From Amycolatopsis camponoti (GTDB lineage Bacteria > Actinomycetota > Actinomycetes > Mycobacteriales > Pseudonocardiaceae): a stretch of DNA of 64,000 nucleotides. Both the position numbers and the translations under genes were made by a program. Positions within the stretch are counted from its first letter, which is position 1, and the number at the start of each line of letters is the position of its first letter. Shown here piece by piece: positions 12,900 to 22,465 of the stretch. The notes under the pieces are model-generated. The model did no database searches. It saw nothing but the letters and a program-made list of their open reading frames with translations, and was not told the DNA's origin. The stretch is from positions 260,501 to 324,500 of the forward strand of contig NZ_CABVGP010000002.1 in NCBI RefSeq assembly GCF_902497555.1, read 5' to 3'.

Positions 12900-15800
12900 C
12901 TCAGGCGCCGTCCACCGAGCAGATCGTCGCCGCGCTGCGCCAGTCCATGATGGACAACGAGCGGCTCAAGGCGGACAACCAGAAGCTCACCGCGGCGATG
13001 AGCGAGCCGATCGCCATCATCGGGATGGGCTGCCGGTACCCCGGTGGCGTCACCACGCCGTCGGAGCTCTGGGACCTCGTCGCGGGCGGCACCGACGCCA
13101 TCGGCGAGTTCCCGGACGACCGGGGCTGGGACACCGCGGCGATCTTCGACCCCGCCGGCCGGCCCGGGACGACGTACTCGAAGGAGGGCGGCTTCCTCCT
13201 CGAAGCCGCCGACTTCGAGCCGGAGTTCTTCGGGATCTCGCCGCGCGAAGCCAAGACGCTCGACCCGCAGCAGCGGATCGTGCTGGAGACGGCGTGGGAG
13301 GCCGTGGAACGCGCGGGCATCGTGCCGTCGACGTTGCGCGGCAGCAAGACCGGCGTCTTCGCCGGCGTGATGTACCACGACTACGGCGCCGGGAGCAGCG
13401 ACGGCAGTCTCATCTCCGGCCGCATCTCCTACACCCTCGGCCTCGAAGGCCCGTCGGTGTCGGTGGACACGGCGTGCTCGTCGTCGCTGGTCGCCCTGCA
13501 CTGGGCGGCGCAGGCACTGCGCCGCGGCGAGTGCTCGCTGGCGCTGGCCGGCGGCGTGACCGTGATGGTGACGCCGGACATGTTCGTCTACTTCAGCGAG
13601 CAGCAGGGCCTCGCCCCGGACGGCCGCTGCAAGGCGTTCGGCAGCGGCGCCGACGGCGTCGGCTGCTCCGAGGGTGCCGGGATGCTGTTGCTGGAGAAGC
13701 TTTCCGATGCGCGCCGCAACGGCCACCAAGTGCTGGCCGTGCTGCGCGGCAGCGCGGTGAACTCCGACGGCGCGTCCAGCGGCATCACCGTGCCGAACGG
13801 GCCCGCGCAGCAGCGGGTGATCCGCGCGGCGCTGGCCGACGGCGGGCTCGAACTGTCCGATGTGGACGCCGTCGAAGCGCACGGCACCGGCACCAAGCTG
13901 GGTGACCCGATCGAGGCACAGGCGCTGATCTCGACCTACGGCAAGGCGGCGACGCCCGAGCGGCCGCTGCACGTCGGGTCGTTCAAGTCGAACGTCGGCC
14001 ACACGCAGGCGGCCGCCGGCGTCGGCGGCGTCATCAAGATGGTGGAAGCGCTGCGGCGCGGGGTCCTCCCGCGCACGCTGCACGCCGAGGAGCCGTCACC
14101 GCACGTCGAGTGGACGGACACGGTCTCGCTGCTCAGCGCGGAACTGCCGTGGCCGGAGACCGGGCGGCCGCGCCGCGCCGGGGTGTCGTCGTTCGGCATC
14201 AGCGGGACCAACGCCCACGTGATCGTGGAGCAAGGTGACCCCGTGGCTCTTTCGTCGTCGGACGAAGGGCCGGTGACCTGGCTGCTGTCCGCCAACGACC
14301 CGGACGCCCTGCGGGCCCAGGCCGGCAAGCTCGCCTCTTCCGCCGGCGACGCGTCCACTGTGGACGTCGGATACTCGCTGGTCACCACCCGCACCCTCGC
14401 CGAGCACCGCGCCGGGGTCGTGGCCGCCGACCGGGCGGGTGCTCTGCGCGCCCTCACCGAGTACGCGGCCGGACGTCCGGCCGGGGTCGTCGAGGGCGTG
14501 GCCGGGCCGGGGCGCACGGCGTTCCTGTTCACCGGCCAGGGCGCGCAGCGGGCCGGGATGGGCCTGGAGCTGGCGGCCGCGTTCCCGGCGTTCTCCGAGG
14601 TCTTCGACCTGGTGGCCGCCGAGCTGGACAAGCACCTGGACGTTCCCCTCAAGACCGTGCTCGGCTCCGACGACACCGGGTACACGCAGCCCGCGTTGTT
14701 CGCCGTCGAGGTCGCGGTGTTCCGCCTGCTCGAGTCGTGGGGCGTCCAGCCGGACTACCTGCTCGGGCACTCGATCGGCGAGCTGGCCGCGGCGCACGTC
14801 GCCGGCGTGCTCTCGCTCGAGGACGCGTGCACGCTGGTGACCGCCCGGGCGCGATTGATGCAGGCTTTGCCGACGGGCGGTGCGATGGTCGCCGTGGCGG
14901 CGGCCGAAGCCGACGTCGTGCCGCTGCTGACCGAGGGCGTGTCGATCGCCGCCGTCAACGGGCCGTCGTCGGTGGTGCTCTCCGGCGACGAGGACGCGGT
15001 GCTCGCCCTGGCTTCGAACTTCTCGAAGACGACGCGGCTGAAGGTGTCGCACGCGTTCCACTCGGCGCTGATGGAGCCGATGCTGGCCGACTTCGCCTTC
15101 ATCGCCCGGAACCTGACCTACCGCACGCCGGAGATCCCGATCGTCTCGACGGTTTCGCCGGACGCCGACCTGACCTCGCCGGAGTACTGGGTGAGCCAGG
15201 TGCGCGACGCGGTCCGGTTCGCCGACGGGATCCGCACGCTGCTCGACGCCGGCGTCACGACGTTCGTCGAGGTCGGGCCGTCGGCGGTGCTCACCGCGAT
15301 GGGCCGGACGTGCCTGGGCGCGGACGACTCGGCGACGTTCGTCCCGGTGCTGCGCAAGGACCGGCCCGAAGCCGAGTCGGCGGCCGCCGCGGTCGCGGCG
15401 CTCTTCGTGACCGGGTCCACTGTGGACTTCTCGGCGTTCTACGCCGGTGGCTCGGTGGTGGAGCTGCCGACGTACGCCTTCCAGCGCAAGCGTTACTGGC
15501 TGGAGAACCCGACCGGCGCCCGCGTCCGCGGCGTCGCCGAGATCGGGCAGCGCGACGCGGAGCACCCGCTGCTGGGTGCCGTCGTCGTCGCGGCCGACTC
15601 GGGCGGGGCCGTCTTGACCGGCCGGCTTTCGGCGCGGACGCAGCCGTGGCTCGCCGACCACGTCGTGCAGGGCTCGCTGGTGTTCCCCGGGACGGCGTTC
15701 GTCGAGCTGGCGGTCCGCGCGGGCGATGAGGTCGGCTGCGGGCGGCTCGACGAGCTGACCCTGGCCGCGCCGCTGATCCTGCCGCCGGACGGGGCCGTCC

Positions 15801-18178
15801 GGCTGCAGGTCGTCGTCGGTGCTCTCGAAGCAGAGCAGCGCTCTCTTGGCATCTTCTCGCAGGCCGAGGACTCTTCCGAGTGGGTCCAGCACGGCACCGG
15901 ACGCCTGTCTTCCGCGGTCCCGGCTCCCGCCGCGGTGACCGAGTGGCCGCCCGCGGGGGCGACCGAGATCGACGTGACCTCCCGCTACGACGACCTCGCC
16001 GCCCAAGGCTTCGACTACGGGCCGGTGTTCGCCGGGCTGCGTCGCGTGTGGCAGGACGGCGACACGCTGGCCGCTGAAGTCGCGCTGCCGGAGGACGCGG
16101 ACGCGTCGGCGTTCGGCCTGCACCCGGCGCTGCTCGACGCCGCGCTGCACACGATCGGCCTGGCCGGGCCGACGGAGGACAAGCCGGTGCTGCCGTTCGC
16201 GTGGTCGGGTGTGTCGCTGCACGCCGCCGGCGCGGCCGAACTGCGGGTCTTGATCTCTTCGGACGTCGAGAACACCGTGTCGCTGACCGCGACGGACGCC
16301 ACCGGCGCGCCGGTGCTCAGCGTCGAATCGCTGTCGCTGCGCCCGATCGCGGCTGACGCGTTCCGCGCCGCGCGCTCGGCGGTGGACGACTCGCTCTTCC
16401 GCGTCGAGTGGCAGCCGTTCGCGGGTGACGCCGTCTCGGGTGTCTCGTCCGCGGTGCTCGGCACCGGCTTCGGACTGCCGGGTAAGTCCTATGTGGACCT
16501 TCCCGAGCTGATTTCCGCCGGGGTAGCGCCGGATGTCGTGTTCGCGCCGTTCGAGGCGCCCGTCTCGGCTTCGCCGGTCGCGGCCCGGGAGGCGACGCAT
16601 CGGTTGCTGGCGCTGGCCCAGGCTTGGGTCGCCGAAGAGACTTTGGCGTCGTCCCGGCTGGTCGTGGTCGCGTCCAGGGCGATCGGGACGCGTCCCGAGG
16701 AGGGCGTCGACGATCTGACGCACGCCGCGCTGTGGGGCGTGATCCGGACCGCTCAGCTGGAGTATCCGGACCGATTCATGGTCGTGGACGTCGACGGTGG
16801 TGACCTGCCCCTCGACGCGGTGCTCGGGGCGATGTACGCCGACGAGCCGGGTGTCGCGGTGCGGGACGGTGCGGTGCTGGTGCACCGGCTGGCGAAGTAC
16901 GTCCCTTCGGCGGAACCGGCCCGCCTCGATCCTGCCGGAACCGTGCTGGTCACGGGCGGTACCGGCGTGCTGGGGCAGCTGATCGCGCGGCACCTGGTGA
17001 CCGAGCACGGCGTCAAGAGCCTGCTGCTCACGAGCCGTCGTGGTGCTTCGGCACCGGGAGCCTCGGAGCTGGTTTCGTCACTGACCGAGCTGGGGGCCGA
17101 GGTTTCGCTCGCGGCCTGCGATCTCGCCGATCGGGACGCGGTGGCCGGGCTGCTCACGGGTGTCGACTTGTCGGCGGTCGTGCACACGGCGGGCGTCGTC
17201 GACGACGGCGTGCTGCTCGCGCTGACGCCGGAGCGGATGGACGCGGTGCTGCGGCCGAAGGTCGACGCGGCGTGGAACCTGCACGCGCTGACCGCGTCGC
17301 TGGACATCCCGTTCGTCCTGTACTCGTCCGCGGGCGGCACGCTCGGCGCGGCGGGCCAGGCGAACTACTCGGCGGCGAACGTCTTCCTGGACGCGCTGGC
17401 CCACCACCGCGCGGCCACCGGACGGCACGCGGTGTCGCTGGCGTGGGGGCTGTGGTCCGAGGGCGGCATGTCGGGCGAGCTGGCCGACACCGACCTGATC
17501 CGGATGGCCCGCTCGGGCGTGCTGGGCTTGTCGTTCGCGGACGGGCTTTCGCTGTTCGACGCGACGTTCGGGACCGAGCAGCCGTCGCTGGTGCCGGTCC
17601 GGCTGGACATGTCCGGGGTGCGTGCCGACGCGCACAGCGTCCCGGCGATGCTGAGGGGTCTGGTCCGCGGCGGTGTCCGTCGCCGGGCCGAGGTGGTCGA
17701 CGACTCGTGGGCCCGGGTGGTGGCGCTGCCGGTGGCGGAGCGCGGACGTGCGTTGCTGGACCTGGTGTGCGGCACGGCGGCGGTGGTACTGGGCCACGAG
17801 CGTCGTGACGCGATCGACCCGCGCAAGGGCTTCATCGAGCTGGGTTTCGACTCCCTGACGGCGATCGAGCTGCGCAACCGCCTGGAGTCCCTGACGGGAC
17901 AACGCCTCCCGGCCACGCTGATCTTCGACCACCCGTCGGCCGGCGCGCTTGCTTCGTTCCTCGGCGACGGGCTGGCCGAACCGCCGTCCGCGGTGGAGGT
18001 CCGGCTGAGCGACCTGGAGACCGAGCTGCGCGCGCTGGACTCCGCCGGGCGGGCGTCGGTCGTGGGCCGCCTTCGCGAGCTGGTGGCGACGTTCTCCCCG
18101 GCCGACCGGGAACTCGAGGAGGCCGGCGCGGACGAGTTGTTCGCGATGCTGGACGAGGAACTGGAGTCGCAGGGCTGA
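12896..18178 (+). CDS. Modular type I PKS B, single module KS-AT-DH-KR-ACP
   Basis: This 1760-aa protein starts with a coiled-coil docking helix ([18 protein letters not shown], class 1b style). KS follows from about residue 36 (Cys194 in TACSSS). AT has GHSIGE (Ser626) and HAFH at 719-722, so malonyl-CoA is expected. DH has [10 protein letters not shown] (His922) with a matching Asp-xxx-His downstream. KR has TGGTGVLG near residue 1353 and VDD in place of LDD, indicating a B-type reductase. The ACP serine is Ser1653. The tail [13 protein letters not shown] is a class 1a docking motif, which fits the [14 protein letters not shown] N-termini of PKS D, E and F rather than PKS C. The module should install one malonate-derived double bond. 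Confidence 0.96.
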   Translation: MTQAPSTEQIVAALRQSMMDNERLKADNQKLTAAMSEPIAIIGMGCRYPGGVTTPSELWDLVAGGTDAIGEFPDDRGWDTAAIFDPAGRPGTTYSKEGGFLLEAADFEPEFFGISPREAKTLDPQQRIVLETAWEAVERAGIVPSTLRGSKTGVFAGVMYHDYGAGSSDGSLISGRISYTLGLEGPSVSVDTACSSSLVALHWAAQALRRGECSLALAGGVTVMVTPDMFVYFSEQQGLAPDGRCKAFGSGADGVGCSEGAGMLLLEKLSDARRNGHQVLAVLRGSAVNSDGASSGITVPNGPAQQRVIRAALADGGLELSDVDAVEAHGTGTKLGDPIEAQALISTYGKAATPERPLHVGSFKSNVGHTQAAAGVGGVIKMVEALRRGVLPRTLHAEEPSPHVEWTDTVSLLSAELPWPETGRPRRAGVSSFGISGTNAHVIVEQGDPVALSSSDEGPVTWLLSANDPDALRAQAGKLASSAGDASTVDVGYSLVTTRTLAEHRAGVVAADRAGALRALTEYAAGRPAGVVEGVAGPGRTAFLFTGQGAQRAGMGLELAAAFPAFSEVFDLVAAELDKHLDVPLKTVLGSDDTGYTQPALFAVEVAVFRLLESWGVQPDYLLGHSIGELAAAHVAGVLSLEDACTLVTARARLMQALPTGGAMVAVAAAEADVVPLLTEGVSIAAVNGPSSVVLSGDEDAVLALASNFSKTTRLKVSHAFHSALMEPMLADFAFIARNLTYRTPEIPIVSTVSPDADLTSPEYWVSQVRDAVRFADGIRTLLDAGVTTFVEVGPSAVLTAMGRTCLGADDSATFVPVLRKDRPEAESAAAAVAALFVTGSTVDFSAFYAGGSVVELPTYAFQRKRYWLENPTGARVRGVAEIGQRDAEHPLLGAVVVAADSGGAVLTGRLSARTQPWLADHVVQGSLVFPGTAFVELAVRAGDEVGCGRLDELTLAAPLILPPDGAVRLQVVVGALEAEQRSLGIFSQAEDSSEWVQHGTGRLSSAVPAPAAVTEWPPAGATEIDVTSRYDDLAAQGFDYGPVFAGLRRVWQDGDTLAAEVALPEDADASAFGLHPALLDAALHTIGLAGPTEDKPVLPFAWSGVSLHAAGAAELRVLISSDVENTVSLTATDATGAPVLSVESLSLRPIAADAFRAARSAVDDSLFRVEWQPFAGDAVSGVSSAVLGTGFGLPGKSYVDLPELISAGVAPDVVFAPFEAPVSASPVAAREATHRLLALAQAWVAEETLASSRLVVVASRAIGTRPEEGVDDLTHAALWGVIRTAQLEYPDRFMVVDVDGGDLPLDAVLGAMYADEPGVAVRDGAVLVHRLAKYVPSAEPARLDPAGTVLVTGGTGVLGQLIARHLVTEHGVKSLLLTSRRGASAPGASELVSSLTELGAEVSLAACDLADRDAVAGLLTGVDLSAVVHTAGVVDDGVLLALTPERMDAVLRPKVDAAWNLHALTASLDIPFVLYSSAGGTLGAAGQANYSAANVFLDALAHHRAATGRHAVSLAWGLWSEGGMSGELADTDLIRMARSGVLGLSFADGLSLFDATFGTEQPSLVPVRLDMSGVRADAHSVPAMLRGLVRGGVRRRAEVVDDSWARVVALPVAERGRALLDLVCGTAAVVLGHERRDAIDPRKGFIELGFDSLTAIELRNRLESLTGQRLPATLIFDHPSAGALASFLGDGLAEPPSAVEVRLSDLETELRALDSAGRASVVGRLRELVATFSPADRELEEAGADELFAMLDEELESQG

Positions 18179-18181
18179 GTC

Positions 18182-18248
18182 TCCCGGCCGCCTCCCCCGG
18201 CCGGGATCAGGGACCGCTTCCGCCAACGGCGTCGGAGGCGGTCCCTTT
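18182..18248 (+). terminator. Tandem hairpin terminator after PKS B
   Basis: A first stem pairs TCCCGGCCG (18182-18190) with CGGCCGGGA (18198-18206). A second pairs GGGACCGC (18210-18217) with GCGGTCCC (18238-18245), followed by TTT. Together they lie just after the TGA of PKS B and probably end the A-B transcript before the convergent small gene. Confidence 0.7.
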
Positions 18249-18299
18249 CGTTGTGCGTGCCGTGCCGGTCGCCGGAACCGGGAGGTCCGTGAGCACAGC

Positions 18300-18338
18300 A
18301 AAAAGGCGGTGTACGGCGACCCGAGCCGTGCACCGCCT
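18300..18338 (-). terminator. Hairpin terminator after the PqqD-like gene
   Basis: Arms 18304-18317 (AGGCGGTGTACGGC) and 18325-18338 pair with one mismatch. On the minus strand the hairpin is followed by a T run (A run at 18300-18304 on the plus strand). This is the classic intrinsic-terminator layout for the minus-strand thioesterase/PqqD-like unit. Confidence 0.75.
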
Positions 18339-18351
18339 CTTCTCAAGCCCG

Positions 18352-18621
18352 TCACACCTCGGCGAGCAGCCCCAGGGAGCACAGGGAACCCGCCAGCAGC
18401 ATCATGTCGTACCGCGTCTCCTCGACGTCGGTCTCCCACAGCGCCGCCAGCACCGCGCTGGCGCGGTCCACGTCTCCGTTGTGCTGCTTCAGGGCGATCC
18501 ACATCGCCGCCGCCACGGGCTCGCACTCGACCTGGCGGCTCGTGTTGCGGCAGCTCAGCCGGAGGTGGCCGTTGGGGAGCATCCGCTGGGTGACGCCGGG
18601 AACGGTCTGGATCGCCATCAT
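18352..18621 (-). CDS. Small PqqD-like winged-helix protein
   Basis: The protein is 89 aa from the first of two adjacent ATG codons (18621, or 18618 giving 88 aa). A GGAGGT at 18626-18631 sits 4-8 bases upstream of these starts and favours them over a longer frame beginning at 18690. The core fits the PqqD-like pattern: a short beta region (LPNGHLRLSCRNTS), then EPVAAAMWIALKQHNGDV, then ETRYDMMLLAGSLCSLGLL. Family members act as peptide-recognition domains in RiPP pathways or as small partner proteins. No RiPP precursor or radical SAM gene is visible nearby. It lies 114 bases downstream of the type II thioesterase on the same strand and is probably co-transcribed with it. Its role in a polyketide cluster cannot be read from sequence. 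Confidence 0.7.
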   Translation of the reverse strand: MMAIQTVPGVTQRMLPNGHLRLSCRNTSRQVECEPVAAAMWIALKQHNGDVDRASAVLAALWETDVEETRYDMMLLAGSLCSLGLLAEV

Positions 18622-18735
18622 GACTACCTCCGAGGGGCGGGTCGTTTTCTCGATGTACCAAGTTTCGCGGACCGGGCCCTCCCGGACCATGGGGTCCGCA
18701 CCTGAACTCCGCCTGGGGTTTCCTCACCCCACCCC

Positions 18736-19503
18736 CTAGGGGATCCAGTCACCCAGCCGGGCCTTGACACTGGCCAGGACGCCCGCCAGCTGCGCGTTCA
18801 GGTAGAAGTGCCCACCGGGGAACACCTCCACGACGCACTCGCCGGTCGTGTGGGCGCGCCAGGCGTCCGCCTCGGCGATCTCCGTCACCGGGTCGTCGTC
18901 GCCCACCAGCACGTGGATCGGGCACTCCAGCTCACGTCCCGGGCGGTGCCGGTACGTCTCCACCGCCGTGTAGTCGCCGCGGATCGCCGGCAGCACCATG
19001 CGCAGCAGCTCGTCGTCGCCCAGCACGGCGCTGTCGGTGCCGCTGAGCTCCCGGATGGCCGCGATCAGGCCGTCGTCGTCGCGCTGGTGGACGTACTCGA
19101 TCCGCTGGGCGGACGGCGCCCGGCAGGCGGACGCGAACAGGCCCAGCGGCCGCGCGCCCCGCGCTTCGAGACGGCGGGCGACCTCGTAGCCGAGCGTCGC
19201 GCCCATGCTGTGGCCGAAGAGCGCCACGGGCCGGTCGAACCACGGGCCGAGGTCGTCGGCGATCGCGTCGGCCATGGCGTCGACGTCGTCGTAACAAGCT
19301 TCGCCGAGGCGGTCCTGACGGCCGGGGTACTGGACGGCGACGATGTCGGCGTCCAGCCCGGCTCCGGCGGCCGCGCGCGAGAACGGGAAGTACGCCGTCG
19401 CGGACCCACCCGCGTGCGGCAGGCAGACCAGCCGCACGGCGGCGTCGTCGGCCACGTGGAAGCGCCGGATCCACCGGCTCGTTCTTTCGTTCAGGGCTGT
19501 CAC
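18736..19503 (-). CDS. Type II (editing) thioesterase
   Basis: This 255-aa alpha/beta hydrolase has the type II thioesterase pattern: LVCLPHAGGSA near the N-terminus, GHSMG with Ser99, GDDDPVT carrying the likely acid, and GGHFYLN carrying the catalytic His. Such enzymes free stalled or mis-primed acyl groups from PKS carrier proteins. The start is taken as GTG at 19503, which begins the conserved part; only a weak GGA lies upstream and the frame itself runs further back without family similarity. The gene is divergent from the LAL regulator and precedes the PqqD-like gene. It complements the chain-releasing thioesterase fused to PKS C. Confidence 0.93.
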   Translation of the reverse strand: MTALNERTSRWIRRFHVADDAAVRLVCLPHAGGSATAYFPFSRAAAGAGLDADIVAVQYPGRQDRLGEACYDDVDAMADAIADDLGPWFDRPVALFGHSMGATLGYEVARRLEARGARPLGLFASACRAPSAQRIEYVHQRDDDGLIAAIRELSGTDSAVLGDDELLRMVLPAIRGDYTAVETYRHRPGRELECPIHVLVGDDDPVTEIAEADAWRAHTTGECVVEVFPGGHFYLNAQLAGVLASVKARLGDWIP

Positions 19504-19666
19504 AGTTTCCGAAGTGTTCGGGGCTTTCCCCGCTCTGGCAACCCCTACCGAAACTGTGTGCGATTCACTCCGTTGGGTGACTTTAGGTTGCGGTTGGCCC
19601 TGCTTAGGCGCCTGCTGCGAACGTCGTAGGGGCAGGAAGACAACCGCCTGCTTCGAGGAGCTTGCG
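19504..19666. promoter_or_regulatory. Divergent control region between thioesterase II and the LAL regulator
   Basis: The region holds CGGTAGGGGTTG on the minus strand (19539-19550) and CGTAGGGGCA on the plus strand (19625-19634), both related to the TTAGGGGT sites before PKS C and PKS D. A 9-base inverted repeat, CACAGTTTC at 19501-19509 and GAAACTGTG at 19550-19558, overlaps the thioesterase start. GAGGAG at 19655-19660 is the ribosome-binding site of the regulator. No clear -10/-35 pair could be fixed by eye. Confidence 0.5.
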
Positions 19667-22252
19667 ATGGGCGCGATCTGGGGGCAGAACCGCCGCGAAA
19701 ATCCGCAGGGGGCCTTGGCTTTTCTCGAGGACCTGTTGATCGAATGCGACGCCGGCACAGGAGAAACGGTGCTGGTCGGTGGGGGACCGGCCAGCGGGAA
19801 GACACACTTGCAGCACCAGGTGGTGGTGCGGGCCAAAGAGCTGGGCATCGTCACGCTCGCCGCGGCCGGAGCCGCCGACGAGCGTGGCGTGGACGGTGGC
19901 GTGATCGACCAGCTGCTGGCGAGCCCGCTGCTGCCGCCGTCACTGACCGGCCTCCCGGCCGGCGGGGACGGCGCCGACACGGATGAACGGATCGCCGCGC
20001 TGTGCAGCGCGATCCACCGGCTGGCCCGCGAACGCGCGGTGCTGGTGGCGGTCGACGACCTCCACCACGTGGACGAGACCTCGGCGCGGCTCCTGCTCCG
20101 CCTGCAGCGACGGGCGCCCTCCGCGGCGTTGCTGCTGGTCCTCAACCACACCGACGGGTCGTACGCCGATTCGCCGTTCACCTCGCTGCCGCACCGGCAC
20201 GTCGAGCTGACGCCGTTGTCGGTCCAGGCCATCGCGGAGCTGGTGGAAGGGGAAGGGCTGCCGGAGCGGATCCACGAGCTGAGCGCCGGGAACCCGCTGC
20301 TGGTCCGGGCGCTCGTCGACGCCCACCGCGGCAGCGCGGACACCGGCTCGGCGTACTCCGAGGCCGTCCAGCGGCTGCTGCACCGCTACGGCTCGCCGCT
20401 CCGCGAGGTCGCGACCGCGATCGCGGTGCTGGACAGCGACGTCACCACCGAGGCCGTCGCCATCGTCGCCGGGGTCGACCCGCTGGAGGCCGAGACGTCC
20501 ACCGGGCGGCTCGCCGAGGCGGGGCTGGTCGCGGGCTTCCGGTTCCGGCCGCCGGCCGCCGCCGCGGTGGTGTGCGGGCTGCGCGGGCCGGAGAAGGTCC
20601 GGCTGCACGTCCGGGCCGCCGAAGTCAAGCACGCCCGCGGGCTGAGCCCCGCCGAAGTCGCCCGGCACCTCGTCGCGGCCGGGGAGGCCGAGGCCGACTG
20701 GGCGCTGCCGGTGCTTGTCGCGGCGGCGGAGCAGGTGATGCTCGGCGACGACATCGACTTCGCCACCCGCTGCCTCAAGCTCGCCGCGTCGGTCTCGACG
20801 GCGCGCTGGGAGCAGCAGACGATCTCCCAGCTGCTCGCCAAGATCACCTGGCGCGTCAACCCGGCGGCCGCCGCGCCGCACCTGAGATCGCTGCGCGAGG
20901 CGGGTTCGCTGGACTCCTCCGACCGGATCGGGCTCGCCCGGCAGTCGCTGTGGCTCGGCGACCGGGACACCTTCGAGCGCTCGTTCGCCGCGCTCGAGCA
21001 CGACGTCGAACCGCTCGACCCGCGGACCTCGGCCGAGCTCGTCCTCGCCGGCTACTGGCACTACGGCGTCTCGACGACGACGGCCGAGCCCGGCGATCCC
21101 TGGCTGCACACGGCCACCTCGCTGGCCGCGATGTGGCGCACCGGGGGCACCGAGACGACGTCGGCGTGCGCGGAACGGATCCTGCAGAACTGCCGGCTTT
21201 CCGACACCTCGCTGGAGGCGCTGGCGACGGCGATCCTCGCGCTGGCCCACGACGACAAGGCCGACCGCGCCGAAGGCTGGTGCACCTCGCTCAGCGAGGA
21301 AGCCGAATACCGGGGCGCGATCACGTGGAAGGCGATGCTCGACGCGATCGGCGCGAGCCTGCGGCTGCGGCGGGGCGACGTCCCCGGCGCCGTCGACCTC
21401 GGGACCCGGGCGCTGGGCATGCTGGACGCGCCGAACTGGGGCGTCGCGATCAGCTACCCGCTGGCCACGCTGCTGATCGCGCACACCGCGGCCGGGGCGT
21501 TCAAGGACGCGGCGGCGATCCTGCGGCACCCGCTGCCGGACGCGGCGTGGGGGACCCTGGGCGGCGTCCGGTACCTGCGGGCCCGCGGGCACTTCCACCT
21601 GGCGACCAACCGTGGCCTCGCGGCCGTGAGCGACCTGCAGCAGTGCCGCCGGATCCTGCACGAGCAGGACCTGGAGCTGCCGGCGGTCCTGCCGTGGCAG
21701 GCCGACCTCGCGGAGGCGAACCTCGGGCTGGGCAACACGGCCATCGCCGTCGAGCTGGCCCGGCAGTCACTGGCCGGCCCGGTGGACGCGTACTCGCGCG
21801 GGTCCGCGCTGCGGGTGCTGGCCCTGGCCGGCGACGCGGCGGCCCGCCCGGGGCTGCTGAACCGGGCGGCGGAGGCGTTCAAGGCGTCCGGCGACCGGCT
21901 GGAGCTGGCGAAGACGATGCGCACGATCAACCACCTGAGCCAGCGCGCGGAGCGAGCGGGAAGCCTGGTGAAAGCGGTGCACGTGCCGCGCCAGGGCCGG
22001 TCCCGGCCGGCGGTTCCCCGCCCGGTGGCGCGCCCCGAGCCGGCGTCGCCGTCGGCGTCCGTGCTGAGCGAGGCGGAGCTGCGGGTGGCCGAGCTGGCCG
22101 TGGAGGGCCGGACGAACCGGCAGATCGCGGAGACGCTGTACATCACGGTGAGCACGGTGGAGCAGCACCTGACCCGGGTGTACCGCAAGCTGGGCGTGGC
22201 CGGCCGGGCCGCGCTGGCCGGCGAGTTCGCCGACGCCGAGGGCGGACAGTGA
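19667..22252 (+). CDS. LAL-family LuxR transcriptional regulator
   Basis: The 861-aa protein starts at ATG 19667, six bases after GAGGAG. A P-loop (GGGPASGKT, residues 38-46) and a Walker B-like stretch (VLVAVDDLHHVD) form an N-terminal AAA/STAND-type ATPase. A long helical middle follows, and a LuxR-type helix-turn-helix occupies roughly the last 60 residues (LSEAELRVAELAVEGRTNRQ, then STVEQHLTRVYRKLGV). The length and order are those of large ATP-binding LuxR regulators, usually pathway-specific activators of actinomycete PKS clusters. It is probably the main switch for this cluster, and the TTAGGGGT-like boxes are candidate binding sites. Its stop codon overlaps the start of a 52-codon frame that repeats its C-terminal domain. 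Confidence 0.95.
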   Translation: MGAIWGQNRRENPQGALAFLEDLLIECDAGTGETVLVGGGPASGKTHLQHQVVVRAKELGIVTLAAAGAADERGVDGGVIDQLLASPLLPPSLTGLPAGGDGADTDERIAALCSAIHRLARERAVLVAVDDLHHVDETSARLLLRLQRRAPSAALLLVLNHTDGSYADSPFTSLPHRHVELTPLSVQAIAELVEGEGLPERIHELSAGNPLLVRALVDAHRGSADTGSAYSEAVQRLLHRYGSPLREVATAIAVLDSDVTTEAVAIVAGVDPLEAETSTGRLAEAGLVAGFRFRPPAAAAVVCGLRGPEKVRLHVRAAEVKHARGLSPAEVARHLVAAGEAEADWALPVLVAAAEQVMLGDDIDFATRCLKLAASVSTARWEQQTISQLLAKITWRVNPAAAAPHLRSLREAGSLDSSDRIGLARQSLWLGDRDTFERSFAALEHDVEPLDPRTSAELVLAGYWHYGVSTTTAEPGDPWLHTATSLAAMWRTGGTETTSACAERILQNCRLSDTSLEALATAILALAHDDKADRAEGWCTSLSEEAEYRGAITWKAMLDAIGASLRLRRGDVPGAVDLGTRALGMLDAPNWGVAISYPLATLLIAHTAAGAFKDAAAILRHPLPDAAWGTLGGVRYLRARGHFHLATNRGLAAVSDLQQCRRILHEQDLELPAVLPWQADLAEANLGLGNTAIAVELARQSLAGPVDAYSRGSALRVLALAGDAAARPGLLNRAAEAFKASGDRLELAKTMRTINHLSQRAERAGSLVKAVHVPRQGRSRPAVPRPVARPEPASPSASVLSEAELRVAELAVEGRTNRQIAETLYITVSTVEQHLTRVYRKLGVAGRAALAGEFADAEGGQ

Positions 22253-22407
22253 ACGTGCTGCTGACCGAGGCCGAGCTGCGGGTCGCCGAGCTGGCCGCGG
22301 ACGCGACGGGCATCGAGGCGATCGCGGAGGTGCTGGGGGTGCGGCCAGAGGACGCGGCGGGGGTTTTGGAGACGGTGTACCGGAAGCTGGGCCCGGCAAA
22401 GCGGTAA
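22249..22407 (+). CDS. 52-aa relic of a LuxR-type DNA-binding domain, coupled to the LAL regulator
   Basis: A GTG at 22249 overlaps the TGA of the LAL gene (GTGA). The 52-aa product begins LTEAELRVAELAAD and ends VYRKLGPAKR. Aligned by eye with the C-terminus of the LAL regulator it matches at about half of 44 positions, with both ends of the helix-turn-helix domain conserved. The recognition-helix part (STVEQHLTR) is replaced by EDAAGVLET. It therefore looks like a tandem duplication of the HTH domain, split off by a frame change and diverged in the DNA-contacting helix. It could be a non-binding dimer partner, a frameshift extension of the regulator, or simple decay. Whether it is translated is not known. 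Confidence 0.55.
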   Translation: MNVLLTEAELRVAELAADATGIEAIAEVLGVRPEDAAGVLETVYRKLGPAKR

Positions 22408-22450
22408 AGCCGTGAAGGCCACCATGGGATCCATGGTGGCCTTCACGGCT
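22408..22450. terminator. Bidirectional hairpin between convergent genes
   Basis: Perfect 20-base arms (22408-22427 and 22431-22450) surround the 3-base loop GAT. The hairpin lies directly between the end of the regulator unit and the end of the sugar operon, so it can terminate from both sides. No long T run follows on either strand. Confidence 0.75.
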
Positions 22451-22465
22451 TCGCGCAGACGCGGC

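Noticed and set aside
19343..19666. Upstream extension of the LAL regulator to 19343
   Set aside because: The extension overlaps the divergent thioesterase gene and lacks family similarity; ATG 19667 has a good GAGGAG site.
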